Positions 18,768 to 28,733 of a stretch of DNA of 64,000 nt are shown here, piece by piece (positions within the stretch are counted from its first letter, which is position 1; each line of letters opens with the position of its first letter). Below the pieces are notes generated by a model. It saw only the letters and a list, made by a program, of their open reading frames with translations. It was not told the origin of the DNA and did no database searches. A program made the translations under genes and the position numbers. Origin of the DNA: Lodderomyces elongisporus (taxonomy: Eukaryota; Ascomycota; Pichiomycetes; Serinales; Debaryomycetaceae); contig NC_083674.1 of the NCBI RefSeq assembly GCF_030384665.1, forward strand, positions 558,001 through 622,000. The letters are read 5' to 3'.

Positions 18768-19119
18768 AGTCTATACATATTAGTGGTAGTATGTACCTCT
18801 TTATATTTAAATCTAGTTTTGCCAACTAGTCTTTACTTTTTTTGTTTTTTCTAGTTTAATATTTGTGTGTGTATCTATGCATATAATTTGTTTTTTTTTT
18901 TGTTTGGCTTATTTGTTTCGCTTTTATTTTTCCTCTGTTCTTTTTTTTTCTCAACCTTTTTTTTTTTTTTAAAAAAAAAGTGATAGTTTAGAGATTAGTG
19001 ATAATTTTTCATAACATTTTAGTTGACCATATTCTATTCTTCACAGTTTTTCTTTTTTTTTTTCTTTTTGCCTTTTTTTACTCTTCCAAATTTAACATTT
19101 CCTCGTTAGCAACGGCCAA
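18768..19119. other. intergenic: SRAP gene 3' flank and RSM24 promoter
   Basis: 352 bp of very T-rich sequence with several poly(T) runs and one poly(A) run (18890-19080). Nothing else is seen. Confidence 0.6.
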
Positions 19120-20076
19120 ATGAGATCAGTCAACGCCTGTCGCCAAGTGCCTTTGAGATTAAGATCGTATTCCACGGCAAAAGGTACTCGTTCTCCTTCC
19201 GGGTATTCTAGAGACAAGTCTCCTGATTTGTTCCTCAACCCGCATGCATGGGAGGGTCTTCCAGCAGACCAGATTTTCCAATTGCACCAAGTTAGAAAGC
19301 AATATATGGGAGATGCATACAACCCTACCAATGAAGAGCGTACAGCGATATTATCAACAATCAACTCATTATCGCCACAAAAGCCACCTTTGGACTACAG
19401 TTTTGAGATTGAAAATTTTAAAGAAAGATTGATGAACAATACGCCAATGAACCAGAGAGGTTTGCCTCAGAAACTTTCAAACCAATATGTCATTAGTAGA
19501 GGTGACCTTCCACACAACAAGAGAAGGATTGAAAATCTCACGAGGATCTCGGCATTTGAAATGCCATTGCTTGCTAAATACCGTCAACCATACCAACCAG
19601 CATCTAAGAAAGAGGCGCCACTCAAATTGACGTACCAATCTGATTTCAAGGCGGACACTACTAGTGAATACAACAGACTTGTTAAGCTTTCAGTTAAGCT
19701 TGAGGATCTTGGTCTCACAAAGGAACAAGAACACAAATTCAAAATCCTTTCTGGGGACAAATTCAATCATGACAACAACACTTTTAACCTCAAATCCAAG
19801 AGATATCCAGAAGCTGCGCAGAATGTTAAATGGCTAGTAAGTACATTCAACAGGTTATTGACTGAATCCAAAGATCTTTCGAAGGAGACTTTCAGTGACA
19901 TTCCTTTGGACAAGCGTCACATGAAGCAGTTAATCAGGAAGAAGGCCAACTCATTCCCTGAAGAATGGAAAAGACCTCAAGATGCACCAATTAGCCGACA
20001 CTTTATTGTTGACAGACTTGTCTCTATGACCACAGAGATAATAGACAAAAAGGAGCTTAAAAATGTCAGCCCTTAA
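19120..20076 (+). CDS. RSM24: mitochondrial small ribosomal subunit protein Rsm24 (mS35)
   Basis: A 318-residue protein with an Arg-rich N-terminal presequence (MRSVNACRQVPLRLRSYSTAKG, a plausible mitochondrial targeting peptide with cleavage near the YS/TA region). The C-terminal half holds the conserved mS35 region with RYPEAAQNVKWLVSTFNRLL and FSDIPLDKRHMKQLIRKKA. It is a structural protein of the mitoribosomal 37S subunit. The ATG at 19120 is the first in frame and gives the presequence. It is tandem with the SRAP gene and NGG1 but has its own spacing of about 350-490 bp on each side. The assignment rests on the conserved C-terminal blocks. Confidence 0.82.
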   Translation: MRSVNACRQVPLRLRSYSTAKGTRSPSGYSRDKSPDLFLNPHAWEGLPADQIFQLHQVRKQYMGDAYNPTNEERTAILSTINSLSPQKPPLDYSFEIENFKERLMNNTPMNQRGLPQKLSNQYVISRGDLPHNKRRIENLTRISAFEMPLLAKYRQPYQPASKKEAPLKLTYQSDFKADTTSEYNRLVKLSVKLEDLGLTKEQEHKFKILSGDKFNHDNNTFNLKSKRYPEAAQNVKWLVSTFNRLLTESKDLSKETFSDIPLDKRHMKQLIRKKANSFPEEWKRPQDAPISRHFIVDRLVSMTTEIIDKKELKNVSP

Positions 20077-20570
20077 AAAAAATGGTTTTGTATATAATTA
20101 ATAAATGATAATAAAGAAGGTAAACTAAAAATTAAAGATGCTAAACTGAACCATTCTCTTTGTAATTTTTCTTTTTTCAAAATATGGAAACACTAAATAA
20201 TTAACGGTACTATATATTTATATAACATAGATATATGTACGTAGATTCCGCTGCTATTGCTGCTGCTGCTGTTACTGCTGCTGAATTTTAATCCGTAAAG
20301 TCTAATCACTTTTCCTTTTCAATTGGTGATCCAAATTCTCTTACACACAAAGTGAGCGATGAAAAAGTTTATAGTAGAAATAAATTGTCCTCTTATGTTT
20401 GGTAGCGCGTTGTTTTGATTCTTCTCGGCCCTATGCTCAGGTTGATTCCAGAATTTGGTTAACCAAATGTCAAAATTGAATCTTGCATCAAAGTTGCAAC
20501 TTTTTACCGCAATAGATTGAAAGCTCGGAATCAACCATCATTTATCATACTTGAATCAAAACTAACGATC
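20077..20570. other. intergenic: RSM24 3' flank and NGG1 promoter
   Basis: 494 bp including a CTG/GCT triplet repeat at 20250-20283. A minus-strand open frame at 20319-20534 lacks any ATG and is not called. Confidence 0.6.
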
Positions 20571-21878
20571 ATGCCAGATACTCATGCTGCCACCACTACA
20601 TTGGATGATATCATCAATGAACTAAAGCTAACTTATGATCCATCAGTGGGTCTACTAGATGGAGACTCGGTGCGAAACATGCCAAATGTAAACATTCTTA
20701 CAAATTTGAACAAACTATTTCAGAATCTACGTAAACAATTGAGTGAAGTTGAAGCAGTTGATGAAACTGTGTTGTCAAAGATCAATGCAATAAAGAGCGG
20801 AAATCGGAAAGGTGACTTGACAAAAGATAACAATAGAAAACGCACAATTGCTGATGTAAATAAACGCATTGTTCAAGAAAACGGACTTGAAACTCTGCCG
20901 AGCGATAACGAAAGTGGCATTGAGAACTTAGTGAAGAGGCGAAAACCAAATGTAGTGGAGGTAAAGACCGAGAGACATGAAGGAGAAGAAGACCGTGAAG
21001 GTAACGCTAGTAGGGAAGAAAAGAACGATAACAAAGACAAATACATGGATGAGAAAAACAGCAATAACGACAATACCAATACAAGCTTTGACAACTACAA
21101 TGGCAGCGACGAAAAAGTAAGGCAACATAAATTGGAAGCAACAAGAGAGGAGGGTGATATGGATCCTGAGAATGAAAACAAGAAGGAGCTCGTAAACTCA
21201 AAGGATGATCCAGTACCTCCCGTCCAGTCTGGGTCATTTACAAGTGAAAATGACACGCGTTTGAAGAATCCTAAATCAGAGTATGTGGAGCCACAAACAT
21301 TGTCTGCCGAGGCTATCGCCGATTTGGGTTTATACTCCGAGGACAATGATGGACTAGAAACACACGGTACGGAGTACTTGAAGCGCAAATATGGTGTTGC
21401 GTCATACCCTGAAAATGACTTGTTAGATTTGCTCCCTGGAAGTATACCCAACATTGATTTTTCCAAAAACAAACCTCCAACTAACCAAGTTCAATTTACC
21501 ACCTTCCAATCATATATCGAGTCATATTTCAGACCTTTCAACAACGACGATCTAACATTTTTAAAAGAACGGAACATAATACCACCCGGATTTGAAAAAT
21601 TGGGTTACGATCCTGACTTGAGTCCATTTATAATACCAAAGTTGGGTAAATTTTATGCTGATGTTTGGACCGAGGAAGATGCGACCTTGGCTGCAAAATT
21701 GACATCAACTGCTCATTATCAAACCGGTCCAGAAAGTTATAAGGCCAAAGGCTCTTTAGAAGAACTCAACGACGAGTCATTGTACACAGAGAATATTTCG
21801 TGTGGGCCATTATCTAATCGTTTGCTTTCAGCGATTTTAAGCACACACGAAGCTCAGGCTAGCATGATTGACGACGAA

Positions 21879-21910
<32 letters not shown>

Positions 21911-22778
21911 CAATAGCAATACTAATAACAATAATAATAATGATGATGATGATGGTAACAAAGATGGGGATCAGTCAGTTAGTGCTAAAGGTATTACCAA
22001 CTATAATAAAAAAGACAAGGAAGGAACAAATGGTAAAAGATTGGCGGAAGTTAAAGAGGAGAAAGGTGGTACTAATAGCTCCAATATACTTCTCGAAGAT
22101 GAAGTTGCCACGCAATTAAATAGTACCGAAGATTACAGACTGGCAACCGAACCAAGCGATTACCATACCATAGAGGAAAGATTGAAGAGAGAATTAAAAT
22201 ACATTGGTATCTTTATGAATTTGCCTACGGTAGATGACAGCACCAAGAGCAAACCAAAAGTACAGGCATCTGGTCGTGCGCCTAAACGATCGACGCAAAC
22301 TAGTATCATAGATAACGACGATTGGATCAAAAACCGGGAGGATGACGAAGTGTGTGCCGAGATTCGAACCTTGCAGAGGGAATTGAGGGAGGTTACAAGC
22401 AGGAATCGTGCCAACAAAAAGAAACTTTTGCCGATGGTTGAGGAGCACATTGCATATCAAGAATATTGTACTATACTAGAGGAACTTGACAAGCAAGTTG
22501 ACCAGGCATATATGAAGAGATCGAAAGGTCGCGGCAAAAAGAAGAAGATTGACACGACAACGCCTCAGCAGCAAGCGGTGAACAGCGGGTTGAGAGCGTT
22601 GCTAGTCAAACGAAGACGTTGGATTGACAATATCGGAGTTTTGTTTCCGCCAGCTGAAATCATGAAGAGAGTGCCAGGGGAAACAATAATGATCAAGGAA
22701 GGTGAAGTTGAAGCCGAAAGTATAGAAGACCAAGAGCCGGAGAATGGACCTCTGGCCGCTGTGTCTAAATTAATCTAA
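20571..22778 (+). CDS. NGG1: SAGA/ADA subunit Ngg1 (Ada3)
   Basis: Ada3/Ngg1 links Ada2 and Gcn5 in the SAGA, SLIK and ADA histone acetyltransferase complexes. From the ATG at 20571 the product has 735 residues (S. cerevisiae Ngg1 has about 700). The upstream in-frame codons contain no other ATG. The conserved middle region contains LLDLLPGSIPNIDFSKNKPP followed by NQVQFTTFQSYIE and a block ending CGPLSNRLLSAIL. The C-terminal Ada3 domain includes a helical segment (EIRTLQRELREVTSRNRANKKKL) and a basic stretch. The N-terminal third is charged and low complexity. A poly-Asn run encoded by AAT repeats lies at 21878-21942. The call is from these blocks; it is the only chromatin acetylation gene in the window. 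Confidence 0.85.
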
Positions 22779-23069
22779 TGGTCTCGTTTATTACCATTCA
22801 ATTATAAATTTCGTTATATATACAATGAAAAAAAAAAAAAGAAATAAATGTGATTGAAGATTCACAATTTAAAATTTTTCCTTTCCTTTCTTCTTTTTTT
22901 TTCGTATTTTTCTATTCTTCATATTTTTTCTTTTTTTTAATATATTTTTAATATATATTTTTTCGCTTCTTGTTTTCTCCCGTCACTTTAAAAAAGATTA
23001 AAGAAAACGAATATGTAAAAAAATAAAAAAGCAAAAAAATAAAAAATGAATAAAAAAAATAATAAACCA

Positions 23070-24476
23070 CTAGAATCTGATGCCCTCGGTTATTTCTTTC
23101 AAGGAGGGCAAGGTTGACACATTACCCACTGCTGCCAACGCAATGGGTCTATTTCTCAATTTATAGTTTGCCCAATTTATAACGTCGTTTTTGCTTATTG
23201 ATTCCACTCTAGAAGACACTTCTTCTGGTGATAATCGGTAGCCTGTATTAACCAATTGTCTTCCAATATCTTCGGCAATTGCTGTTGAGTCATCTAGTGC
23301 TAATAAAAGTGATGCCTTCAAGTGAGCTTTAGAACTTTCAACCTCTTCATCTGTGATATTCCCCAGCGCTAATCTTCTCCATTCCTTTTGCACCGCATCA
23401 ACAAGCAATTTCAAGTTTGTGTCCTTATCAGCTGTAAAATAGACTCCTAATAAACCAGTATCAGCATATGAAGTGGTATATGCCATGTATGAGTTGGCAA
23501 TAGGCGTGTTGTTTGGTCCTCCCGTCGCTGCAGTAACAGCTAATGGCGAGGGGGAGTTTGAACCTGTGCCATGTGCACGATCCCAGTAACCAATTATTCC
23601 ATTCACTACTGAAGCAACGAAAAAATCCGGTGCGGACCAACTGACACCTTCAACTGCAAGAGCTACGTGAGTCGTTGGCATGGCATCGTCTTGAAGACGA
23701 AATTCATCACCATAAAACCTTGGCAAATCATTGCCACTCTGATTAAATGGGACTTCACTCTTCTTGATGTGACCGAAAAACTTTTTTCCAAACTCAACCA
23801 ACTCTTCGTGATTAACACAGCCAACGCCAATCAAAGCCATTCGGTCTCCCTTGTAGTTTGTAGTTATATAATCTTTCAAGTCCTTTTGGTTAATGGTTTT
23901 AATCAACTCGCGTGGTCCCAAGATCGTCCTTCCCAAATCTTGATTTTTAAAAGTGACCGCATGTAAGTGGTCAAAAACAACTTCATCGTACATTTTATCA
24001 ACCTCATCACTTTCCTGGAGAATTACGTGTCTTTCATTTTCGATTGCTCTCGGCTCCAATTTAGATTGTGTTAAGAGATCGCTTAGGATATCCACATTTT
24101 GGTTCAAGTCTTTGCTTAAACATTTTGTGTAGTATACGGTATTTTCTCTTGATGTGTAAGCATTAATTTGAGATCCCAAGTTTTCAATCTCAAGCTCTAG
24201 ATTATGCTGTGTCCGCCTTTTGGTTCCCTTAAACGCAAGATGCTCGAGAAAATGTGCTGTGCCGCTCGACTTGGGGTTATCTGCTCTTGAACCGGCATTG
24301 ATCCATACTCCAACCGTTGCGGTTTTCGTACCTGGCATTGACTCACTTGCCACGGTGAGACCATTTGGAAGTATCGATGTTTGGTACGTAGGTTGTGGCG
24401 CCGTGGCGGCGTTGAAAAGTCTCTTGAACGCCAAGTTCTTTGCTGGCTTTGCTAAATTCTTTCTCAATGTCAACAT
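23070..24476 (-). CDS. MAS1: mitochondrial processing peptidase beta subunit Mas1
   Basis: Catalytic beta subunit of the matrix processing peptidase, which removes presequences from imported proteins. The 468-residue protein starts with a basic amphipathic presequence (MLTLRKNLAKPAKNLAFKRLFN) and carries the inverted zinc-binding motif HFLEH (near residue 80), with the distal Glu in the ENTVYYTKCL region downstream (family knowledge). The M16 family core, including GSRADNPKSSGTAHFLEHLA, continues to the C-terminal inactive-domain region. The length equals that of S. cerevisiae Mas1 (about 460). It is transcribed divergently from ARP7 across 632 bp. Confidence 0.96.
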   Translation of the reverse strand: MLTLRKNLAKPAKNLAFKRLFNAATAPQPTYQTSILPNGLTVASESMPGTKTATVGVWINAGSRADNPKSSGTAHFLEHLAFKGTKRRTQHNLELEIENLGSQINAYTSRENTVYYTKCLSKDLNQNVDILSDLLTQSKLEPRAIENERHVILQESDEVDKMYDEVVFDHLHAVTFKNQDLGRTILGPRELIKTINQKDLKDYITTNYKGDRMALIGVGCVNHEELVEFGKKFFGHIKKSEVPFNQSGNDLPRFYGDEFRLQDDAMPTTHVALAVEGVSWSAPDFFVASVVNGIIGYWDRAHGTGSNSPSPLAVTAATGGPNNTPIANSYMAYTTSYADTGLLGVYFTADKDTNLKLLVDAVQKEWRRLALGNITDEEVESSKAHLKASLLLALDDSTAIAEDIGRQLVNTGYRLSPEEVSSRVESISKNDVINWANYKLRNRPIALAAVGNVSTLPSLKEITEGIRF

Positions 24477-25108
24477 AGTTGAGACGATAGTTTACTATTC
24501 AATCCGTTCTTTTTTCTCTAAAATCACTCTTTCTAATCCAGTTTATTTCTATAGCACCAGTTGCTTCGTGGGTTTATTCTTTTCCTTCCGTGTTGAAAAC
24601 AGTTTGTTTGTATTATTTTTGTCTCGTTTTTATTTAATTTAATTTATAATCCCTAGAGATAATAAGGGTTCTTTATTCCTTTTTTTTTTTGCTTTGAATA
24701 TGGTCCCTCCGTATCTTACTAATCTGCTTTTGCGTGCATGAAATGTTCCAGAATTCTACTTCATCTGGTAGCTTCTGTGAGCACGTTTGACCAAAAAAAA
24801 AAAAAAGAAAAGAAAAACAAATTTCAAGAATAGCCAGAGAGCGAAACTCGAGAATTGGTAACTACGAATCTACTTCCTTACTGCAATCAACCACTGCTAA
24901 TTTCACAACATTTGTCTCATTATATTCATCTCTTTGGATTATTCTTGTTTTTTTAAAACCCAAAAAAAAACCAAGTTGCTTTTGACACCAAATTTCAACC
25001 CCAATTCGAGTTTTCAATAATCCTTTTGTTTTTGTTTTTGTTTTTGTTTTTGTTTTTGTTTAATTTTTTTTTTTGGTGTTTGTCTCTTCCCCCTTCAAAA
25101 TCTATTCA
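24477..25108. other. divergent promoter region MAS1/ARP7
   Basis: 632 bp with a 6-bp GTTTTT tandem array at 25026-25061 immediately upstream of ARP7 and several poly(A/T) runs. No gene is seen. Confidence 0.65.
25026..25061. repeat. (GTTTTT)n tandem repeat
   Basis: Six copies of a GTTTTT hexamer, 48 nt upstream of the ARP7 ATG. Confidence 0.9.
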
Positions 25109-26434
25109 ATGACTTACACGGCACCTGCAGTAGTGATAGATAATGGTTCATACACCACGAAAGCTGGGTTCGCGCTGGACGATCTTCCCAATCTCGTGTT
25201 TCCCTCTGTTTACATCCAAGACTCCAGTTCAAATAAGGCTATAGTGGGGACAGATCGAGAGCTTGCACATTATCTGCAATACCAAACAAACACTTTAATC
25301 GAGAATGGATTGATATATGATTTTGAGAACATTGTACATAACTGGCAATATGTTTTCGATAATGTCGATAACCATAACGCCGTGGATCTGAAGGACTTTC
25401 CTCTTGTGATGACTGAACAATCGTGGAACACCACCAAGAACAAAGTCAAAACATGCGAAATTGTTTTTGAGCAATTCGAAGTGCCCTTGTTTAGCCTTGT
25501 GAAGAACCCTATTAGTCAATTGTATAGGTGTGGAAAGAGTACAGGGTTGGTGATTGATATTGGTGCAGGGGTGACTAGCGTAACACCTATTTTGGACGGA
25601 GTAATACAGAACAAGTGCTCATTCCATTCGAAATATGCAGGTGATTGGGTCAATTTGCACGTCATGGAATATCTTCGTGGCAAAGTTGATACGGTGGATG
25701 AATTGTTGCCTCTGGCGTACCGATCAAACACCCAAGTTACAGAGTCGTTTAGACAATACTATATGAGCACTCATATTTTGCAAGAGTTTAAGAACTTATC
25801 GCTCAACCATAATGTAAGTAACTACCAAATTTACAATCACAAATATATCAATGTTAGTGATAAGCGAAATTTCTTGGAAAATTTGTTTGATCCAACAATG
25901 AACAAACTACCCAATATAACTATTCCAGAACCAAATATTGATAAGCCAAGCACACATGGATTGACCAATCTTGTCTTTTTGGCAATAAAGAGTTTGGAGG
26001 CAACGTTATTGCCACAAAGTGAAAGCAATGGAGCTACTGCCACAGGACCTGGCTCGCAAAACCGATTTGCTCGTTTTATGGAAATTTTTAAACTGCTTCT
26101 TTCAAATGTCTTGATCACCGGTGGAACTTCGTTAGCGGATGGATTATCAGATCATATCATTAGTGATTTGAGAGCGTTAATGCAACAATACTTCCCAAAC
26201 TATCCATTAGCTTATAATGTACAACAAATCAGAATCAATAGCGGTAACTCGGACAATGCAGACACATGGGACAAACAATTTGGAAGTTGGTTGGGAGCAT
26301 GTAACTTGGCTCAAATGTTGAATGACAGCGCTGAAAATTCAAGCAGTGCCAAGATTGCATTAGACAATTGGTTCGTTACAAAGGCAGATTATGAAGAGTT
26401 GGGAGAAGACTTGATCGTTGAAAAGTTCAAGTAA
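25109..26434 (+). CDS. ARP7: actin-related protein Arp7 (SWI/SNF and RSC)
   Basis: Nuclear actin-related protein that pairs with Arp9 on the HSA helix of the Snf2/Sth1 remodelling ATPases. From the ATG at 25109 the protein has 441 residues (S. cerevisiae Arp7 has 477). Actin-fold blocks are visible: AVVIDNGSYTTKAGFA (phosphate 1 loop region) at the N-terminus, GLVIDIGAGVTSVTPILDG (phosphate 2) near 152-170, and NVLITGGTSLADGL (adenosine region) near 334-347. The nucleotide loops are diverged from true actin. The terminal block FGSWLGACNLAQML resembles Arp7 of S. cerevisiae more than Arp9. Upstream in-frame codons have no ATG. Confidence 0.88.
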   Translation: MTYTAPAVVIDNGSYTTKAGFALDDLPNLVFPSVYIQDSSSNKAIVGTDRELAHYLQYQTNTLIENGLIYDFENIVHNWQYVFDNVDNHNAVDLKDFPLVMTEQSWNTTKNKVKTCEIVFEQFEVPLFSLVKNPISQLYRCGKSTGLVIDIGAGVTSVTPILDGVIQNKCSFHSKYAGDWVNLHVMEYLRGKVDTVDELLPLAYRSNTQVTESFRQYYMSTHILQEFKNLSLNHNVSNYQIYNHKYINVSDKRNFLENLFDPTMNKLPNITIPEPNIDKPSTHGLTNLVFLAIKSLEATLLPQSESNGATATGPGSQNRFARFMEIFKLLLSNVLITGGTSLADGLSDHIISDLRALMQQYFPNYPLAYNVQQIRINSGNSDNADTWDKQFGSWLGACNLAQMLNDSAENSSSAKIALDNWFVTKADYEELGEDLIVEKFK

Positions 26435-26661
26435 TAATATACCTCAAGATTCAAAAGATGTTCTACAAGTTTTGTATTATTAGCTAGTTCTTTTAGAGAA
26501 AATAGAAAAAAAAAAAGAGGAAATTAAATACAAAATAATATAAAATGGAAACAAAATTGTTAATATTTTTTTTTTTAAAAAAAAAAGGGAGAGAAATAAT
26601 TATTATGAGCTAAAGAAACAAGCAAAGTATAGCGATAAACAATACTTTATCAACTACTTGA

Positions 26662-28197
26662 TCAATCTTTCCAATTTACGTATTTGTTATCATACTTTGC
26701 AGTCTCGCCATGCAAGTCTAAAATTTGCTTGATTTTTAAGTCGACACCTAGTTTATCTTGCGTAGTGCGCTTAAAGTGTTTGAACACTTCGGTTGGGGTG
26801 GGCAAATACGACCTGCCAGAACCATCTGTACCGTTGATATAATTTGCAACTTCTCTTCCCCTGGGTAATCCATAATTGAGTGGGTAATCGTGGTAATCAA
26901 GCCCAAACCATTTTTTAATTAATGGTGTAGTCAATAATTTCAAAGTATCATCTGTTTCAGTAAGCACGTACTTCAAGTATTCGGGAGTAACTGTCTCAGG
27001 AGCATTCCACTTGGGGAAAAATGGGTCCTTGATTTTGTCCACCAATTTGTGGATGACACCCTTGGCAAAATCATTCTTATCTGCTGGAATTCTCATGATA
27101 TTTGTTGCTGAAACCATTTCCAACTCCAATTGTTCCTTGATACTATTTTGCAAGCCTCGGTTCATCAACTCAAACCCAACTGTGAGGGAACTTCTTGGCT
27201 TTTGCAATAATGTCTCAAGCGTTTTTTTGGCAAATGGAGATTCCGAACTGTGCTGTTCAAAAAATTCCAAGACTTTATCAATGCTTTCTTGCGAAAATGC
27301 TTTCCTATTTAAATCAATTTCGTCCTCTGACAAAAGGAATTTGTAGTTTTCAGGCAACTGTTTCTCACTAAACTCGTTCAAAATGTCATTGACATCATTA
27401 AAGTATGCCTTGTTGCCCTTAACCAAGGAGATTTCTTCTCCTTCCTCGATTTCTGGTGGTTGCAAAGTGGACAATCTTTTCACCACTTCAGGCAACTTTT
27501 CAGACTTGATGTAATGTGTGGCGAATCCCATAAAATAAGCATCCAATCCGTTCAACACAGCACCAGTCAAGGCGGTGTAGTAACCCAACTTGTCATCCAA
27601 ACGAGGCAAAAAAAATGTTGTTCCAACATCAGGAAAGAATCCAATATCCATCTCGGGCATTGCCAATTTAGTCTTTTCAGTAGCAACTCTGAATGGTGCA
27701 TGTACAGATAATCCAACACCACCACCAAAGGTAATACCATCCATCAATGCAACATATGGCTTGGGCATCGTGGCAATAATGTAGTTCATATTGTATTCCT
27801 TATCAAAGAAGTCAGACCCATAACCAGGGTTACCTTTGGTTATTTGAACAGCACATTCAGCAACATCGCCCCCAGCACAAAGCGCCTTGGGTGAATTTGA
27901 GTTCAAGATGGTAACATTATTTCCTTTGGCTTCGACGTTTTTGAGCAAAGCAGGTGTGATAAGCTCCACCATCGCTGTGTTTAAGGAATTGAGTTTCCTA
28001 ACTCTGTTCAAAGTGATGAATCTGGCATATTCTCTTTGTGAGGTAAGCACAACTGGTTCTTCGGCAGCTGGTATAGATGAAGAGGAAGACATTCTGGTGA
28101 GTTCTTTTGAGTATGAGGAGCCAATTGACCTATGTGATCGTAAACAAGAAGGTGTATATTTGTAAAGAGTGTTTTGCTGAATCAAACTTTTCAACAT
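26662..28197 (-). CDS. EHD3: 3-hydroxyisobutyryl-CoA hydrolase Ehd3, mitochondrial
   Basis: Enoyl-CoA hydratase/isomerase superfamily protein of the HIBYL-CoA hydrolase branch, acting in valine catabolism in mitochondria. In S. cerevisiae it is also reported as a small-subunit mitoribosome protein. From the ATG at 28197 the product has 511 residues, with a basic Ser-rich N-terminus consistent with mitochondrial import. Family motifs: ALCAGGDVAE (oxyanion loop), MDGITFGGGVGLSVH, AMPEMDIGFFPDVGTTFFLPRL with the catalytic acidic residues, then the C-terminal extension typical of the hydrolase. Longer upstream reading in the same frame has no ATG. The gene converges on ARP7 with a 227-bp gap. Confidence 0.92.
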   Translation of the reverse strand: MLKSLIQQNTLYKYTPSCLRSHRSIGSSYSKELTRMSSSSSIPAAEEPVVLTSQREYARFITLNRVRKLNSLNTAMVELITPALLKNVEAKGNNVTILNSNSPKALCAGGDVAECAVQITKGNPGYGSDFFDKEYNMNYIIATMPKPYVALMDGITFGGGVGLSVHAPFRVATEKTKLAMPEMDIGFFPDVGTTFFLPRLDDKLGYYTALTGAVLNGLDAYFMGFATHYIKSEKLPEVVKRLSTLQPPEIEEGEEISLVKGNKAYFNDVNDILNEFSEKQLPENYKFLLSEDEIDLNRKAFSQESIDKVLEFFEQHSSESPFAKKTLETLLQKPRSSLTVGFELMNRGLQNSIKEQLELEMVSATNIMRIPADKNDFAKGVIHKLVDKIKDPFFPKWNAPETVTPEYLKYVLTETDDTLKLLTTPLIKKWFGLDYHDYPLNYGLPRGREVANYINGTDGSGRSYLPTPTEVFKHFKRTTQDKLGVDLKIKQILDLHGETAKYDNKYVNWKD

Positions 28198-28733
28198 GGT
28201 ATATAAATATATATAGGAAGTGTTGAGTTTCTCAGGGAAAAAAAGGGGGGGTTTTAAAAGGCAGTGAAACAATAAGCATATTCACAGTAGTAAGGGCACA
28301 TTATTTAATATTTTTTATTTTTAACATAAATTTTAGTTTATGAAAATCAAAATTCTGTGTGGGGAAAAAAAACTGTTGTGCTTTCCAATTCCCACGGAAA
28401 CATGCGAATGAAAATGAGAGTGTGTGTGTGTGAAAGAGAGAGAGAGAGAGAGAGACGAATTCGAAGTATGTGGTAGCGCTAATCTCCACTTTATGTAGAC
28501 ACAAAGAATATAGATCAACAAACCATGTATACAAACAACATGTGTTTAAACAAATCAAATGGAATGGCAAAGAGTATCTTGAGTCGGAACAAATACATAC
28601 AATATTCTATTATTATGGTTTCATTTTATTTTCCTTTCTTTCTTTCTTTGTTTTTTTCTTTTTTCCTTTTTTTTTGTAAAATAACAACAAGAAAAAAAAA
28701 AAACAAAGGAAGGAGTTTGGTTAGATAATAGTC
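28198..28733. other. intergenic: EHD3 promoter and ATG21 3' flank
   Basis: 536 bp with GT and GA tracts at 28419-28456 and poly(T)/poly(A) at 28640-28705. No gene is supported. Confidence 0.6.

Noticed and set aside
20319..20534. 71-codon minus-strand frame with a protein-like composition
   Set aside because: No ATG in frame (a TGA lies just before it); it lies in the NGG1 promoter. No splice signals were convincing.
22354..22366. GGTTCGAATCTC B-box-like string on the minus strand
   Set aside because: It lies inside the NGG1 coding sequence, with no A box or cloverleaf around it.
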